From assembly GCF_004564275.1 (NCBI RefSeq), contig NZ_SPDV01000007.1, forward strand, positions 124,001 to 188,000: 64,000 nt of DNA, written 5' to 3'. The notes below the pieces were generated by a model, which saw nothing but the letters and a program-made list of their open reading frames with translations, was not told where the DNA came from and ran no database searches. Each line of letters begins with the position of its first letter. Position 1 is the first letter of the stretch. This document shows positions 30,226 to 39,620 of this stretch, piece by piece. The translations under genes were made by a program, and so were the position numbers. The stretch comes from Sphingomonas parva (ex Maeng et al. 2020). Lineage in GTDB: Bacteria > Pseudomonadota > Alphaproteobacteria > Sphingomonadales > Sphingomonadaceae.

Positions 30226-30881
30226 CCCCTGAGACCCTTGATATTCTCCGCGTAGCGGTCGGGGCCGCCGCGGAACGTCGCGGTACCGGCGACGAGCACG
30301 TCGGCGCCGGCATCGATCGCCTGGCGGCAGGTCGCCGCATCGATGCCGCCGTCCACCTCGAGATCGATCGGCTTGCCCAATTTGTCGATCTGCTTGCGGA
30401 TCGCCTCGATCTTGCGGAGCTGCGAGGCGATGAAGCTCTGCCCGCCGAACCCCGGATTGACGCTCATCACCAGCACGAGATCGACCTCCTCGAGGACGTA
30501 ATCGAGCATCTTGGCCGGCGTCGCCGGATTGAGCGACACGCCGGCGCGCTTGCCCAGAGCCTTGATCCTCTGAAGCGTACGGTGGAGATGCGGCCCCGCT
30601 TCCGGATGGACGGTGATGATGTCCGCCCCCGCCTCTGCGAAGGCATCGAGGAACGGATCGACCGGCGAGATCATCAGGTGGACGTCGAACGGCTTGGCGG
30701 TGTGCGGGCGCAGCGCCTTCACGACGGCCGGTCCGATCGTCAGGTTCGGGACGAAATGGCCGTCCATCACATCGACGTGGATCCAGTCGGCGCCCGCGGC
30801 GTCGATCGCGCGGACTTCCTCTCCCAGCTTCGAGAAATCGGCGGAGAGGATCGAGGGGGAGATACGGACGGGCTGCTGCAC
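30222..30881 (-). CDS. rpe: Ribulose-phosphate 3-epimerase
   Basis: Pentose-phosphate and Calvin-type epimerase, (beta/alpha)8 fold, 219 residues from the GTG before [15 protein letters not shown]. An upstream TTG would add 12 residues. Signatures: [34 protein letters not shown] (metal and substrate ligands), [18 protein letters not shown] and [12 protein letters not shown]. It sits between rsmB (51 bases) and the coupled heparinase gene. Confidence 0.96.
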   Translation of the reverse strand: MQQPVRISPSILSADFSKLGEEVRAIDAAGADWIHVDVMDGHFVPNLTIGPAVVKALRPHTAKPFDVHLMISPVDPFLDAFAEAGADIITVHPEAGPHLHRTLQRIKALGKRAGVSLNPATPAKMLDYVLEEVDLVLVMSVNPGFGGQSFIASQLRKIEAIRKQIDKLGKPIDLEVDGGIDAATCRQAIDAGADVLVAGTATFRGGPDRYAENIKGLRG

Positions 30882-30932
30882 GCCCGATCCGATAGACCGG
30901 GGCGCGCGGAGGCACAAGGAAAGCGAGGCCGG

Positions 30933-32192
30933 TTAATCCGCGCTGCGGCGGAAGCGTGCGATGAAGAAGCCGTCGGCGCCGCCGGCCTCGGCAAAGACGC
31001 CGGGCAGCATCCTGATGCGATGGCCTTCGACCGGAATGGTTTCCGGCAATTCCCCTGCGGAGACGTGGGCGGCCTGATAGCTTCGGTGGGTCCGCAAGAA
31101 GCCTTCGGCCACCTGCTCGCCCTCCTCCGGCTCGAGCGAGCAGACCGAATAGACCAGGGTCCCGCCGGGCTTCAGCCAGCCGGAGACGCGATCGAGCATC
31201 GCCGCCTGGGTCTCGGCCAGCTCGGCGATCGCCTTCGGCCGCACGCGATGCAGGACGTCGGGGTGGCGGCGATAGATGCCGGTCGCGGAGCAGGGCGCAT
31301 CGAGCAGGATCGCATCGACCTTCTCGGGGGGGCTCCACCGCATGATGTCTCCCGCGACGATGCGCGCCGATAGGCCGGTGCGGGCGAGATTTTCCGAAAG
31401 TCGTGCGAGACGACTCTCCGAGGAATCGACCGCCGTCACGTCGAACCCTGCCGAGGCGAGCTGCATCGTCTTGCCGCCAGGTGCGGCACAGAGGTCCAAT
31501 GCGGTCCGCCCTTCGCCCGTGCCGAGGAGCCGCGCCGGGATCGAGGCGGCGACGTCCTGCACCCACCAGCGTCCCTCGCCATAGCCGGTGAGCCCGGCGA
31601 CCGCGGTCCGGCCGGGCAGACGCAGGTGGCCGGGCAGCAGGCCGACGCCGTCCATCTGGTCGCTCGGCTCCGCACCGGCGGCGAAGATCAGGTCGAGCGG
31701 CGGCGGGGCGGCGAGCAACGCGGCCGCGGCGGCCACGACTTCGGGCCCCCAATGCCGTTCCCATCGCGCCGCAACCGCGGGCGGCAGGGACGGCGGCGTA
31801 GGAAGCGACGCGCCGCCGCGCATCAGCGTTCCGAATACGCCGTGGACCAGCTTGCGCGGTCCTCCGTGAACCAGCGGCAGCACGGTCGCGATCGCCGCGT
31901 GCGGCGGGGTGTCCATCGCCAGCGCCTGAACGAGGGCGATGCGGAGCGCCGACCGGGCCTTGGCATCATCGGGCAGCGGCCGCCGGGTGGCGCTGTCGAT
32001 CAGCGCATCGAGATCGGCAAGCCGCCGCAGGGCCTCGGCGGCGATGGCATGGGCGAAGCCGCGATCGTCGGCACGGGTCAGATCGCGCGCCGCCACGTCG
32101 AGCGCGGCCTCGAGCGGCAGGCCCTTGCGCAACACCGCGTCCAGCAGGCGCAACGCCGCCCGGCGGGCCGGCAGACCGGCAACGTCATCCAT
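30933..32192 (-). CDS. rsmB: 16S rRNA m5C967 methyltransferase
   Basis: A 419-residue RNA methyltransferase. The N-terminal 130 residues are the NusB-like RNA-binding domain (ARRAALRLLDAVLRKGL). The Rossmann domain carries DLCAAPGGKTMQLA for SAM binding. Two cysteines typical of m5C enzymes are in DAPCSATG (catalytic PCxATG loop) and YSVCSLEPEEGEQ. It is 29 bases downstream of htpX. Confidence 0.95.
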   Translation of the reverse strand: MDDVAGLPARRAALRLLDAVLRKGLPLEAALDVAARDLTRADDRGFAHAIAAEALRRLADLDALIDSATRRPLPDDAKARSALRIALVQALAMDTPPHAAIATVLPLVHGGPRKLVHGVFGTLMRGGASLPTPPSLPPAVAARWERHWGPEVVAAAAALLAAPPPLDLIFAAGAEPSDQMDGVGLLPGHLRLPGRTAVAGLTGYGEGRWWVQDVAASIPARLLGTGEGRTALDLCAAPGGKTMQLASAGFDVTAVDSSESRLARLSENLARTGLSARIVAGDIMRWSPPEKVDAILLDAPCSATGIYRRHPDVLHRVRPKAIAELAETQAAMLDRVSGWLKPGGTLVYSVCSLEPEEGEQVAEGFLRTHRSYQAAHVSAGELPETIPVEGHRIRMLPGVFAEAGGADGFFIARFRRSAD

Positions 32193-32221
32193 AATGATCT
32201 CAGGCTTTCAAAGCGTCGCGA

Positions 32222-33154
32222 CTAGGACCGCTTCCGGAGCGGATCAAGCGCGCTGCGCGTCCCGCCCCGCCGGGCAGTGACGGGGACGGTCGGAGAGGAA
32301 GCGCCGTGCGTGGTCCGAGCAAGGCCCATCTCGCCTGCGATACGCTGGAGCGCCGCAATCCGGTTGGCGGTGTCCGGATGGGTGGAGAACAGGCTGTCGC
32401 GCCCGCCGCTGCCGCCCGGCACGATGTAGAGGGCGGCGAGCGCGGGATTGCGCGCGGTCACCGGGTTCGGCACCCGCGCCGCGCCGCGGTGAAGCTTGGC
32501 CAGCGCGGAGGCGAGAGCGCGAGGATTGCCGCAGATCTCGGCGCCGATCCGGTCGGCGCCATATTCGCGAGTGCGGCTGATCGCGAGCTGGACGATCATC
32601 GCGGCAAAGGGCGCGAGGAAGATCGCGCCGATCATCGCCAGCGGATTGGCCCGTTCGCCGTTGTGGAAGAAGAAGCCGAAATTGGCGAGCATCGAGACCG
32701 CGCCGGCGATGGTCGCGGTCATCGTCATGATCAGCGTGTCGCGATTGCGGACGTGGCCGAGCTCGTGGGCCATCACCGCCTCGATCTCGTCGCGCTCGAG
32801 AACGGCGAGCAGGCCGGTGGTCGCGGCGACCGCCGCGTTAGCGGGATCGCGCCCGGTCGCGAAAGCATTGGGATGGGGCGAATCGATCAGGTAGACGCGC
32901 GGCATCGGCAGCCCGGCACGGGCGGCGAGGCGGGCGATCATGCCGGCGAATTGCGGGCATTCCTGCGCCGTCACCTCCTTGGCATTGTGCATGCGAAGGA
33001 CGATCCGGTCGGCATTCCAGAAGGTGAACAGGTTGAGCGCCGCGGCGACGATCAGCGCGATCAGCGCGCCGCCCGCGCCGCCGAGCGCGTAGCCCAAGCC
33101 CATGAACAGGGCGGTGAGCCCGGCCAGGAGCATCAGGGTCTTCATGCCATTCAT
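32222..33154 (-). CDS. htpX: Protease HtpX
   Basis: Membrane-bound M48 zinc metalloprotease of 310 residues that degrades misfolded membrane proteins. The N terminus has two hydrophobic helices ([19 protein letters not shown]). Zinc ligands H130 and H134 with catalytic E131 lie in [14 protein letters not shown], with the third ligand in EYGADRIG. Two more hydrophobic segments follow the active site. First gene of the reverse run leading to purH. Confidence 0.96.
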   Translation of the reverse strand: MNGMKTLMLLAGLTALFMGLGYALGGAGGALIALIVAAALNLFTFWNADRIVLRMHNAKEVTAQECPQFAGMIARLAARAGLPMPRVYLIDSPHPNAFATGRDPANAAVAATTGLLAVLERDEIEAVMAHELGHVRNRDTLIMTMTATIAGAVSMLANFGFFFHNGERANPLAMIGAIFLAPFAAMIVQLAISRTREYGADRIGAEICGNPRALASALAKLHRGAARVPNPVTARNPALAALYIVPGGSGGRDSLFSTHPDTANRIAALQRIAGEMGLARTTHGASSPTVPVTARRGGTRSALDPLRKRS

Positions 33155-33235
33155 CTTGGGTCGATCATCTTGCGAACGTGCCTTTCACGTCCGAAATGTG
33201 GGGTGATCGAACCCTTTGTTCAATTGGAAGCCCCC

Positions 33236-33406
33236 GTGACCGGCAAGCGCCCCCCGCACGTCAAAGCCCCAGCCTATCTCTCGAAGAGCCCGCCCGTGCC
33301 GCAGCCGGCACCGGCCGCCGAAGCGCAGGAGGTCGGCGGCCCGAAGGGCGAGGAGCCGACCCGCTACGGCGATTGGGAGAATAACGGCAGGGCCTGGGAC
33401 TTCTAA
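33236..33406 (+). CDS. DUF1674 protein (SDHAF4-like)
   Basis: A 56-residue protein. The conserved C-terminal block GEEPTRYGDWENNGRAWDF is diagnostic of DUF1674. The eukaryotic member SDHAF4 is a chaperone that guards flavinylated SdhA before succinate dehydrogenase assembly. The GTG start follows GGAAG. The N-terminal half is proline-rich and probably disordered. No sdh genes are in the window. Confidence 0.85.
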   Translation: MTGKRPPHVKAPAYLSKSPPVPQPAPAAEAQEVGGPKGEEPTRYGDWENNGRAWDF

Positions 33407-33411
33407 GTCGC

Positions 33412-34395
33412 TCAGGCGCCCTCGGCCCTCAGCGGCCGGGCGAGAAGGCGCTCGACGACCTCTCCCACCGAACCTTCGCCGGACAGCAAGGCGCAGACGG
33501 CGGCGACGATCGGCATGTCGACGCCGGCGGCGCGCGCGGCGCGATCGAGCACCGGCGCAGTGAACGCGCCTTCCGCGACGGTGCGGCGGTCGCGCAGCAG
33601 CTCCGCCGCGCTGCGACCTTCGCCCAGGCCCTTGCCCAGGCTGAAGTTCCGCGAGCTGGTCGAGGAGCAGGTGAGGACGAGATCGCCGAGACCCGAGAGA
33701 CCGGCGAGCGTCTCGGCCCGGGCGCCGCGGGCGAGGCCGAAGCGAGTCATCTCGGCGAAGCCGCGCGAGATCAGCGCGGCGCGGGCGTTGAGGCCGAGGC
33801 CGCGTCCTTCGACCACCCCGCAGGCGATCGCCAGGACGTTCTTCACCGCCCCGCCGATCTCGGCGCCGATCACGTCGTCCGAGAGATAGGGCCGGAACCA
33901 TGGCCGGGCGAGGCGGGCGCGAAGGCGCTCGCCGACCGCCTGCGCCTCGACGGCAAGCGTGACGGCGGCCGGCTGGCGCGCCGCCACCTCGTGCGCGAAG
34001 GTGGGGCCGGAGAGGACGGCGATCGGCGCGTCGGGCTGCTCCTCGCGGGCGACGTCGTGCATCAGCTTCGTGGTCGATTCCTCCATGCCCTTGGCGCAGA
34101 GGATCAAAGGAGCCTCCAGCCGGGGCATGGCAGCGAGCACCGCCCGCATGTGCTGCGCCGGTGTCACCACCAGCAGCGCCTCGCAGCCGGCCAGGGCAGA
34201 AAGATCGTCGGTGGCACGGATCGCCGGATCCAGGGCGATGCCCGGCAGGAAAAGCCGGTTCTCACGCGCGGCGTTGATGCTCTCCACCACTTCGGACTCG
34301 CGCGCCCAGAGCAACGCCTCGCCGGAGCCCGCCGCGACCTGCGCAAGGGCCGTGCCCCAGGCGCCGCCGCCAATCACGCCGATCGTTCCCGTCAC
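33412..34395 (-). CDS. gpsA: Glycerol-3-phosphate dehydrogenase (NAD(P)+)
   Basis: Makes sn-glycerol 3-phosphate for phospholipid synthesis; 327 residues. The nucleotide-binding motif is IGVIGGGAWGTALAQ. SGPTFAHEVAARQPAAV follows, and the catalytic lysine is in EIGGAVKNVLAIACG. The substrate loop is GLSGLGDLVLTCSSTSSRN. It is 34 bases downstream of tsaD on the same strand. Confidence 0.97.
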   Translation of the reverse strand: MTGTIGVIGGGAWGTALAQVAAGSGEALLWARESEVVESINAARENRLFLPGIALDPAIRATDDLSALAGCEALLVVTPAQHMRAVLAAMPRLEAPLILCAKGMEESTTKLMHDVAREEQPDAPIAVLSGPTFAHEVAARQPAAVTLAVEAQAVGERLRARLARPWFRPYLSDDVIGAEIGGAVKNVLAIACGVVEGRGLGLNARAALISRGFAEMTRFGLARGARAETLAGLSGLGDLVLTCSSTSSRNFSLGKGLGEGRSAAELLRDRRTVAEGAFTAPVLDRAARAAGVDMPIVAAVCALLSGEGSVGEVVERLLARPLRAEGA

Positions 34396-34429
34396 CAGAT
34401 CCCCCCTCGTTGCGACTGCCCGGCCGTGC

Positions 34430-35464
34430 TCACGCCTTCACACCGGCGCCGCGCACCTTTTCCGCGTCAGGATCGAGCGGCCAGCGGGCGCGCGCCGGCG
34501 CGTCGAGTCCGTCGATCAGCCCCGCCTCGAAGCGCAGGGCCCCGGCCCAGCCGATCATCGCCGCATTGTCGGTGCACAGCCAGAGCGGCGGTGCGACGAA
34601 CGGGAGATCGTGCGCAGCGGCAAGATCCGTGAGAGCGCCGCGGATCGCCTTGTTCGCGGCAACGCCGCCCGCCACCACCAGCGCCGTCGCCCCGCGTGCC
34701 TCGCGCAGCGCCCGCGCGGTGCGATTGACGAGGCAATCGACCACCGTCTGCTGGAAGGACGCGGCAAGATCGGCCGGGCGATAGGCGCCGCCGTCGCGGG
34801 CGCGCAGCACCGCGCTCTTCAGCCCGGCGAAGGAGAAATGCGGCTCGGGCGAGCCGACCAGCGGCCGGGGCAGGGGCACCGCATTAGCATCGCCCGCCTC
34901 GGCGGCGCGCTCGACGGCCGGCCCGCCGGGATAGCCGAGGCCGAGCAGCTTGGCCGTCTTGTCGAAAGCCTCGCCGGCCGCGTCGTCGATCGTGGTGGCG
35001 AGGCGGCGGTAGCGACCCAGCCCCTCGACGAACAGCAACTGGCAATGTCCGCCGGAGACGAGGAGCAGCAGATAAGGGAAAGCCAGATCGGGCTCGCTCA
35101 GCATCGGCGAGAGCGCGTGACCCTCGAGATGGTTGACCGCGACCAGCGGCTTGCCGCTCGCCAGGGCCAGTCCCTTGGCCGTGACCAGGCCGACCATCAC
35201 GCCGCCGACCAGGCCGGGCCCTGCGGTGGCGGCGATCGCATCGACGTCGGCAAGCCGCACCTTGGCTTCGGCCAGAGCCTCTTCGATCAGGCTCGGCAGG
35301 ATCTCGACGTGCGCGCGCGCGGCAATCTCGGGAACCACGCCGCCGAACGGCCGGTGCTCGCTCTCCTGCGTGGCCAGGCGGTGCGCCAGCACCCGCCGCT
35401 CGCTGGTGACGAGTGCGGCGGCCGTCTCGTCGCAGCTCGATTCTATTCCGAGGATCAGGCTCAT
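34430..35464 (-). CDS. tsaD: tRNA N6-threonylcarbamoyltransferase TsaD
   Basis: ASKHA-fold enzyme of 344 residues that finishes the t6A37 modification of ANN-decoding tRNAs. The start is MSLILGIESSCDETAAALV; a longer upstream frame lacks family similarity. Metal-binding histidines are in NHLEGHALSP. Other blocks are ATAGPGLVGGVMVG, PYLLLLVSGGHCQL and AGGVAANKAIR. It is divergent from hemC with 43 bases between the start codons, and precedes gpsA. Confidence 0.97.
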   Translation of the reverse strand: MSLILGIESSCDETAAALVTSERRVLAHRLATQESEHRPFGGVVPEIAARAHVEILPSLIEEALAEAKVRLADVDAIAATAGPGLVGGVMVGLVTAKGLALASGKPLVAVNHLEGHALSPMLSEPDLAFPYLLLLVSGGHCQLLFVEGLGRYRRLATTIDDAAGEAFDKTAKLLGLGYPGGPAVERAAEAGDANAVPLPRPLVGSPEPHFSFAGLKSAVLRARDGGAYRPADLAASFQQTVVDCLVNRTARALREARGATALVVAGGVAANKAIRGALTDLAAAHDLPFVAPPLWLCTDNAAMIGWAGALRFEAGLIDGLDAPARARWPLDPDAEKVRGAGVKA

Positions 35465-35507
35465 CGACGCTTCCCTGCCACCGCCGGAGGCGCTAGCCAA
35501 GCGCCCC

Positions 35508-36419
35508 ATGATGGGTACCCTCCGTATCGGCACGCGCGGCTCGCCTCTGGCGCTCGCCCAGGCGCGCATGGTCGCCACCGCATTGCGCGGCACGCATGGC
35601 TGGGGCCCCGAGCATATCGAGATCGTCCCGATCACCACGACCGGCGACATCGTTCGGGACCGGCCGCTGGCGGAGATCGGCGGCAAGGGATTGTGGACCA
35701 AGGAGCTGGACGCCTGCCTGGGCGACGGCCGGACCGACATCTCGGTTCACTCGATGAAGGATGTCGAGACATTTCGGCCGGCCGAGCTCGAGATCGCCGC
35801 GATGCTGCCGCGCGCCAGCGTCAGCGACCGGCTGATCGGCGCCGCCAGCCTCGCCGCCCTGCCGGCAGGGGCGCGGGTGGGGACCTCGTCGCCGCGGCGC
35901 GCCGCCCAGATCCTGGCGCGACGGCCGGACCTGGTCATCGTGCCGTTCCGCGGCAATGTCGAGACGCGGCTCAGGAAGCTCCAGCAGGGCGAGGCCGATG
36001 CCACCTTGCTCGCGTCCGCGGGACTGGAGCGGCTCGAGCATGACGAGATCGGAGTCGTCTTGGACGACTTCCTGCCCGCGCCGGCGCAGGGCGCCGTCGG
36101 GATCGAGGTGCGTAGCAGCGATCGCCGCATGCGCGCGCTGATCGCCGCGATCGATCACCGGCCGACCCACCTTTGCGTGCGCGCCGAGCGCCGGCTGCTC
36201 GAAGGCCTGGGGGGAACCTGTCGGTCGCCGATCGCCGCGCTGGCCCAGCTCGACGGCGATACCATCCACCTTCGCGGCGAAATCCTGACTCCGGACGGCG
36301 GAGAAGTCGAACGCTGCGACGAACGCTTCGCGGCCGACGATCTCGACACTCCTCTCGAGATCGCGCGCTGCCTTCTCGGCAAGGCTTCGCCGGCGCTACG
36401 GGCGCTCTTCGCCGGGTGA
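35508..36419 (+). CDS. hemC: Porphobilinogen deaminase (hydroxymethylbilane synthase)
   Basis: Polymerises four porphobilinogens into hydroxymethylbilane; 303 residues. Signatures: RIGTRGSPLALAQARMV, EIGGKGLWTKELD, DISVHSMKDVET, GTSSPRRAAQI, LLASAGLERL, and the dipyrromethane cofactor cysteine C238 in GGTCRSPIAAL. Start is at ATGATG. The stop overlaps the hemD GTG start by 4 bases. Confidence 0.97.
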   Translation: MMGTLRIGTRGSPLALAQARMVATALRGTHGWGPEHIEIVPITTTGDIVRDRPLAEIGGKGLWTKELDACLGDGRTDISVHSMKDVETFRPAELEIAAMLPRASVSDRLIGAASLAALPAGARVGTSSPRRAAQILARRPDLVIVPFRGNVETRLRKLQQGEADATLLASAGLERLEHDEIGVVLDDFLPAPAQGAVGIEVRSSDRRMRALIAAIDHRPTHLCVRAERRLLEGLGGTCRSPIAALAQLDGDTIHLRGEILTPDGGEVERCDERFAADDLDTPLEIARCLLGKASPALRALFAG

Positions 36420-37093
36420 ACCGCGTCCTCGTCCTGCGGCCGCAGCCGGCGGCTGAGGAGACGGCTGCGCGGGCGCGCGCCCGCGGACTTCGCCCGATCG
36501 TGGCGCCGCTGTTCGAGATCCGGCCGCTCGCCTGGGAGATGCCGGCTCCCTGCGACGCACTGCTGCTGACCAGCGCCAATGCGGCGCGTCATGCCGGCAT
36601 GCTGCCCGATCTCCCCTGTTACGCCGTTGGGCCGGCCACCGCCGAAGCAGCGCGTGCGGCCGGCCTGCGCACCGTGATCGAAGGGCGCGACGACGGCGCT
36701 GCGGCGCTCGCGCTCGCGACCGCTGACGGCCACCGCCGCATCCTACACCTCTGCGGGCGCGAGCACCTCCCGATCGAGCAGGACGGCGTCGAGATGGTCC
36801 GCCGCTTCGTCTATGCCGCCGAAGCGGCCGCCGAGCTGCCCGCCGCGGCGCGACAGGCGATCGCCGACGGCGCCGTCGTCCTGCTCCATTCGCCGCGGGC
36901 GGCACGGACCTTCGCCGCGCTGGCCGAGCGCAGGCAGGAGATCCGCGTCGCCGCGATCAGCCCCGCGGCGGCGGCCGCGGCGGGAAGCGGCTGGGCCGCG
37001 ATCGCCTCGGCGTCGGAACCGCGCGATCAGGCATTGCTGGAAGTCGCAGCGCAGCTGTGCAAGGCTGCGGCCGCGCAAGACGGGGATCGGTAG
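36416..37093 (+). CDS. hemD: Uroporphyrinogen-III synthase
   Basis: Cyclises hydroxymethylbilane with inversion of ring D; 225 residues. The family is divergent, but NRVLVLRPQPAAEETAARAR, ALLLTSANAARH and VLLHSPRAARTFAAL mark the two lobes. Position directly after hemC with a GTGA overlap secures the call. A coupled membrane protein of the mitofilin type follows, 2 bases on. Confidence 0.9.
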   Translation: MNRVLVLRPQPAAEETAARARARGLRPIVAPLFEIRPLAWEMPAPCDALLLTSANAARHAGMLPDLPCYAVGPATAEAARAAGLRTVIEGRDDGAAALALATADGHRRILHLCGREHLPIEQDGVEMVRRFVYAAEAAAELPAAARQAIADGAVVLLHSPRAARTFAALAERRQEIRVAAISPAAAAAAGSGWAAIASASEPRDQALLEVAAQLCKAAAAQDGDR

Positions 37094-37095
37094 AG

Positions 37096-38007
37096 ATGGA
37101 GTACAATGCGGGCGAACGCATCGCCGCCCAGCGGCCGCGACGGTCGATCCTGTCCTATCTGCTGGTGCCGCTGATCGCATTCCTCGCCGGCGTCGCGGCG
37201 ATGGGCTGGGCGCTCTCGCGCTGGGACGACGCCGCGGTCCGGCTGGGCATCATCGCGCCCGCGCCGCCCGCCCCGCCGGCCGCGGCCGTGACCCCGCCCC
37301 CGCAGCAGGCCCAGCCGATCCCGGTGCTCGCCGCCGATCCGAGCGGGCGGGTGATGGTCGATCCGGAGGCGACCCGCCGTCTCGCCCAGCTCGAGCAGCG
37401 GGTTGCGCAGCTCGATCTCCAGTCGCGTGCCGCCGTCGGCAATGCCGATCGCGCGGAAGGCCTGCTCGTCGCCTTTGCCGCCCGGCGCGCGCTCGATCGC
37501 GGCGTCGCGCTCGGCTATATCGAAGGACTGCTTCGCCAGCGCTTCGCCCAGACCCAGCCGCAGGCGGTGGCGACGATCATCACCGGCGCGCGCGAGCCGG
37601 TGACGCTGCAGGAGCTGCAGGAGCAATTGCGCGGACTCTCGCCGTTCCTGCTCGGCGGAGGGCCGGACCAGAGCTGGTGGACCGCGTTCAAGACCGAGAT
37701 GGCCGGGCTGATCTCGGTGCGGCGCGAAGGGACGCAGTCGACCCTCGCCTCGGAGCGGCTGCGCCGCGCCACCGCGAGCCTCGAGGGCGGCCAGGTGGAA
37801 GTCGCGCTGGCGGAGGTGACGCGGCTTCCCGGCAGCGCCCGTGCCGGCGACTGGATCGCCAAGGCGCGCCGTTATCTCTCGGCGCGCCGCGCGCTCGACG
37901 AGATCGAGACCGCTGCCTTGCTCGAGTCACGGCCGTCGCCGCGCGTGCCCACCCAGCCGGTCGCGGCGCCGCAGCCGGCCGGCGCCCGCCCGGCGGAGCC
38001 CCGCTAG
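37096..38007 (+). CDS. Mitofilin/Mic60-like membrane protein (hemX position)
   Basis: A 303-residue inner-membrane protein with one N-terminal helix (ILSYLLVPLIAFLAGVAAMGW). A proline-rich linker follows, then a coiled-coil-prone stretch with ARRLAQLEQRVAQLDLQSR, and a C-terminal helical domain containing LASERLRRATASLEGG and WIAKARRYLSARRALDEIE, as in mitofilin-domain proteins. In alphaproteobacteria Mic60 homologues sit in heme operons beside hemD, as here. It may shape intracytoplasmic membranes or assist heme enzymes. The ATG is 2 bases after hemD. Confidence 0.75.
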   Translation: MEYNAGERIAAQRPRRSILSYLLVPLIAFLAGVAAMGWALSRWDDAAVRLGIIAPAPPAPPAAAVTPPPQQAQPIPVLAADPSGRVMVDPEATRRLAQLEQRVAQLDLQSRAAVGNADRAEGLLVAFAARRALDRGVALGYIEGLLRQRFAQTQPQAVATIITGAREPVTLQELQEQLRGLSPFLLGGGPDQSWWTAFKTEMAGLISVRREGTQSTLASERLRRATASLEGGQVEVALAEVTRLPGSARAGDWIAKARRYLSARRALDEIETAALLESRPSPRVPTQPVAAPQPAGARPAEPR

Positions 38008-38732
38008 ATCTCGAGCAGCGCGTAGGGCCGGCCGAACGCCGGCTCGACGACGAACTGGGCGACATTGAACACCGGGACGCCGCCCGGGGTCCGGCCCGAA
38101 TAGGCGCCGCGATGGGCGTGGCCGTGGACCACCGCCTTGACGTTGTCGAACCGGTCGATGGCATTGGCCAGGCGCGACGAGCCGAGGAAGGGGAAGATCT
38201 CCGGCGGCTCTCCGGCGACGGTCTCGGCGATCGGCGAGTAATGGAGGACGGCGACGGTGCGCTCGGTGCGCAGCGAGCGCAGCGCATTCTCGAGCTTGCG
38301 CGCCTCGTTGCGGGATTCGTCGACGAACACCTTGATCGCGTCCTCACCGAACGCCCCGAGCTCGCCGCGCCCGAAGCCGCCCACGAAGCCTTTGACGCCG
38401 GCAAAGCCGACGCCTTTCACCACAATTGCCTGCTCGTCGAGGACGGTGACTCCGGCCGAGGTGAGGATCCTGCACACCGCGTCGGCGTCTCCGGCCTCGT
38501 AATCGTGATTGCCGAGCACCGCCACGACCGGGATCGAGCAGGCGCGCAGATCCTCGGCGAGCAGCTCGGCCTCGGCGGCCTTGCCGAAGTTGGTGAGGTC
38601 CCCAGCAAGGGCGAGCACATCGGCATTGTCCGATATCTCGGCGAACAGGTCCCGGTAGCGGTTGTGGGAGGTCTCCGTGACGTGGAGGTCGCCGATCGCG
38701 GCGAGGGTGATCGTATCAGTGTTTTCGCTCAT
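38004..38732 (-). CDS. Calcineurin-like metallophosphoesterase
   Basis: A 242-residue phosphoesterase with the full di-metal motif set: AAIGDLH, LALAGDLTNFG, LGNHDYEAG, VLHYSPIAE and GHAHRGAY. Start MSENTDTIT. It runs convergently into the mitofilin-like gene (4-base overlap) and overlaps the upstream nucleotidyltransferase-like gene by 17 bases, so the two are probably one transcript. The substrate is unknown. Confidence 0.9.
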   Translation of the reverse strand: MSENTDTITLAAIGDLHVTETSHNRYRDLFAEISDNADVLALAGDLTNFGKAAEAELLAEDLRACSIPVVAVLGNHDYEAGDADAVCRILTSAGVTVLDEQAIVVKGVGFAGVKGFVGGFGRGELGAFGEDAIKVFVDESRNEARKLENALRSLRTERTVAVLHYSPIAETVAGEPPEIFPFLGSSRLANAIDRFDNVKAVVHGHAHRGAYSGRTPGGVPVFNVAQFVVEPAFGRPYALLEI

Positions 38733-39504
38733 GCCGTTCCTCGAGGCCCTTGCCGACGACGTCGGCGAAGCCCCATTCTCCGATGTCGGTGACGTAATCG
38801 CGCGGGCTGAGCAGCCGGCCGCGGCAGATGTCGATGCCGCCCGGCGGCAGCTCCGCCTGCGCCCGGATCCGCTCCAGCAGCTCGTCGAACACCCAGCGCG
38901 GAATGCGGTCGCGCTTCGTCGGGTAGATGAAGCGGAAATTGAGGATGTGGATGAACAGGAGCTCCCAATAGAGCTCCATCGCGGTCATCAGCCGCTTCCA
39001 GTCGATCTCGTCGTGCTTCTTCAGGATGACGTGCACGACGTCGGCGCCGTCGTAGCGGTAGCGATCCTGGATGAAGAGCTTCGAAAGGATAAATTCGGTC
39101 GGCGGGGTGATCCGCACGGTCGAGCCGTAGACCTCGACCTCGTACACCTCGCGGAACCAGTCGTCGTTCACCGGCAGGCTCGCCGACGAGATGTTGAAGA
39201 TCACGTCGAAGAAATGCTCTCCGCGCCAGACCTTGCCGATCCAGCGCTCGTCCTCGACCTCGATCTCGTAGCCCTTCGCCTTGAAGAAGGCGAGGATACG
39301 CGGCGCGTCGCTGACCTTGCAGAAGATGTCGAGGTCCTTGGTCGGCCGGGTGATGCCGGTGTAGCAGCCGAGCGCATAGGTGCCCGAGAGCAGGAACGGG
39401 ATCTGGGATTCGTTGAGCAGGCGCAGGCTCTCGACATAGAAATCGACAGCTTCCGCGGGCGGTTCGAAGACCGAGGCATCGATGCTGTCGAGTCTGTTGC
39501 TCAC
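38716..39504 (-). CDS. Nucleotidyltransferase-fold protein
   Basis: A 262-residue protein from a GTG start (VSNRLDSIDASVFEPP). The minimal nucleotidyltransferase core is visible: FLLSGTYALGCYTGITRPTK, then DLDIFCKVSDAPRILAFF, with the DxD metal site in KDLDIFC and a third strand FFDVIFNISSA. The C-terminal half is helical (KLFIQDRYRYDGADVVHVIL). It resembles AbiEii/aminoglycoside-type nucleotidyltransferases. It overlaps the phosphoesterase gene by 17 bases. Confidence 0.75.
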   Translation of the reverse strand: MSNRLDSIDASVFEPPAEAVDFYVESLRLLNESQIPFLLSGTYALGCYTGITRPTKDLDIFCKVSDAPRILAFFKAKGYEIEVEDERWIGKVWRGEHFFDVIFNISSASLPVNDDWFREVYEVEVYGSTVRITPPTEFILSKLFIQDRYRYDGADVVHVILKKHDEIDWKRLMTAMELYWELLFIHILNFRFIYPTKRDRIPRWVFDELLERIRAQAELPPGGIDICRGRLLSPRDYVTDIGEWGFADVVGKGLEERHERKH

Positions 39505-39620
39505 CCGGTTCCTGCGCTTTCCTGTTGGTGCGAAAGCGGAAGAACGGAACTGGCCCGGAAGCGTTCCGATGTCCGGCCGAGCGCGCAGCACGGATCGCAC
39601 CGGCGCGCCGAGGCGGGCGG

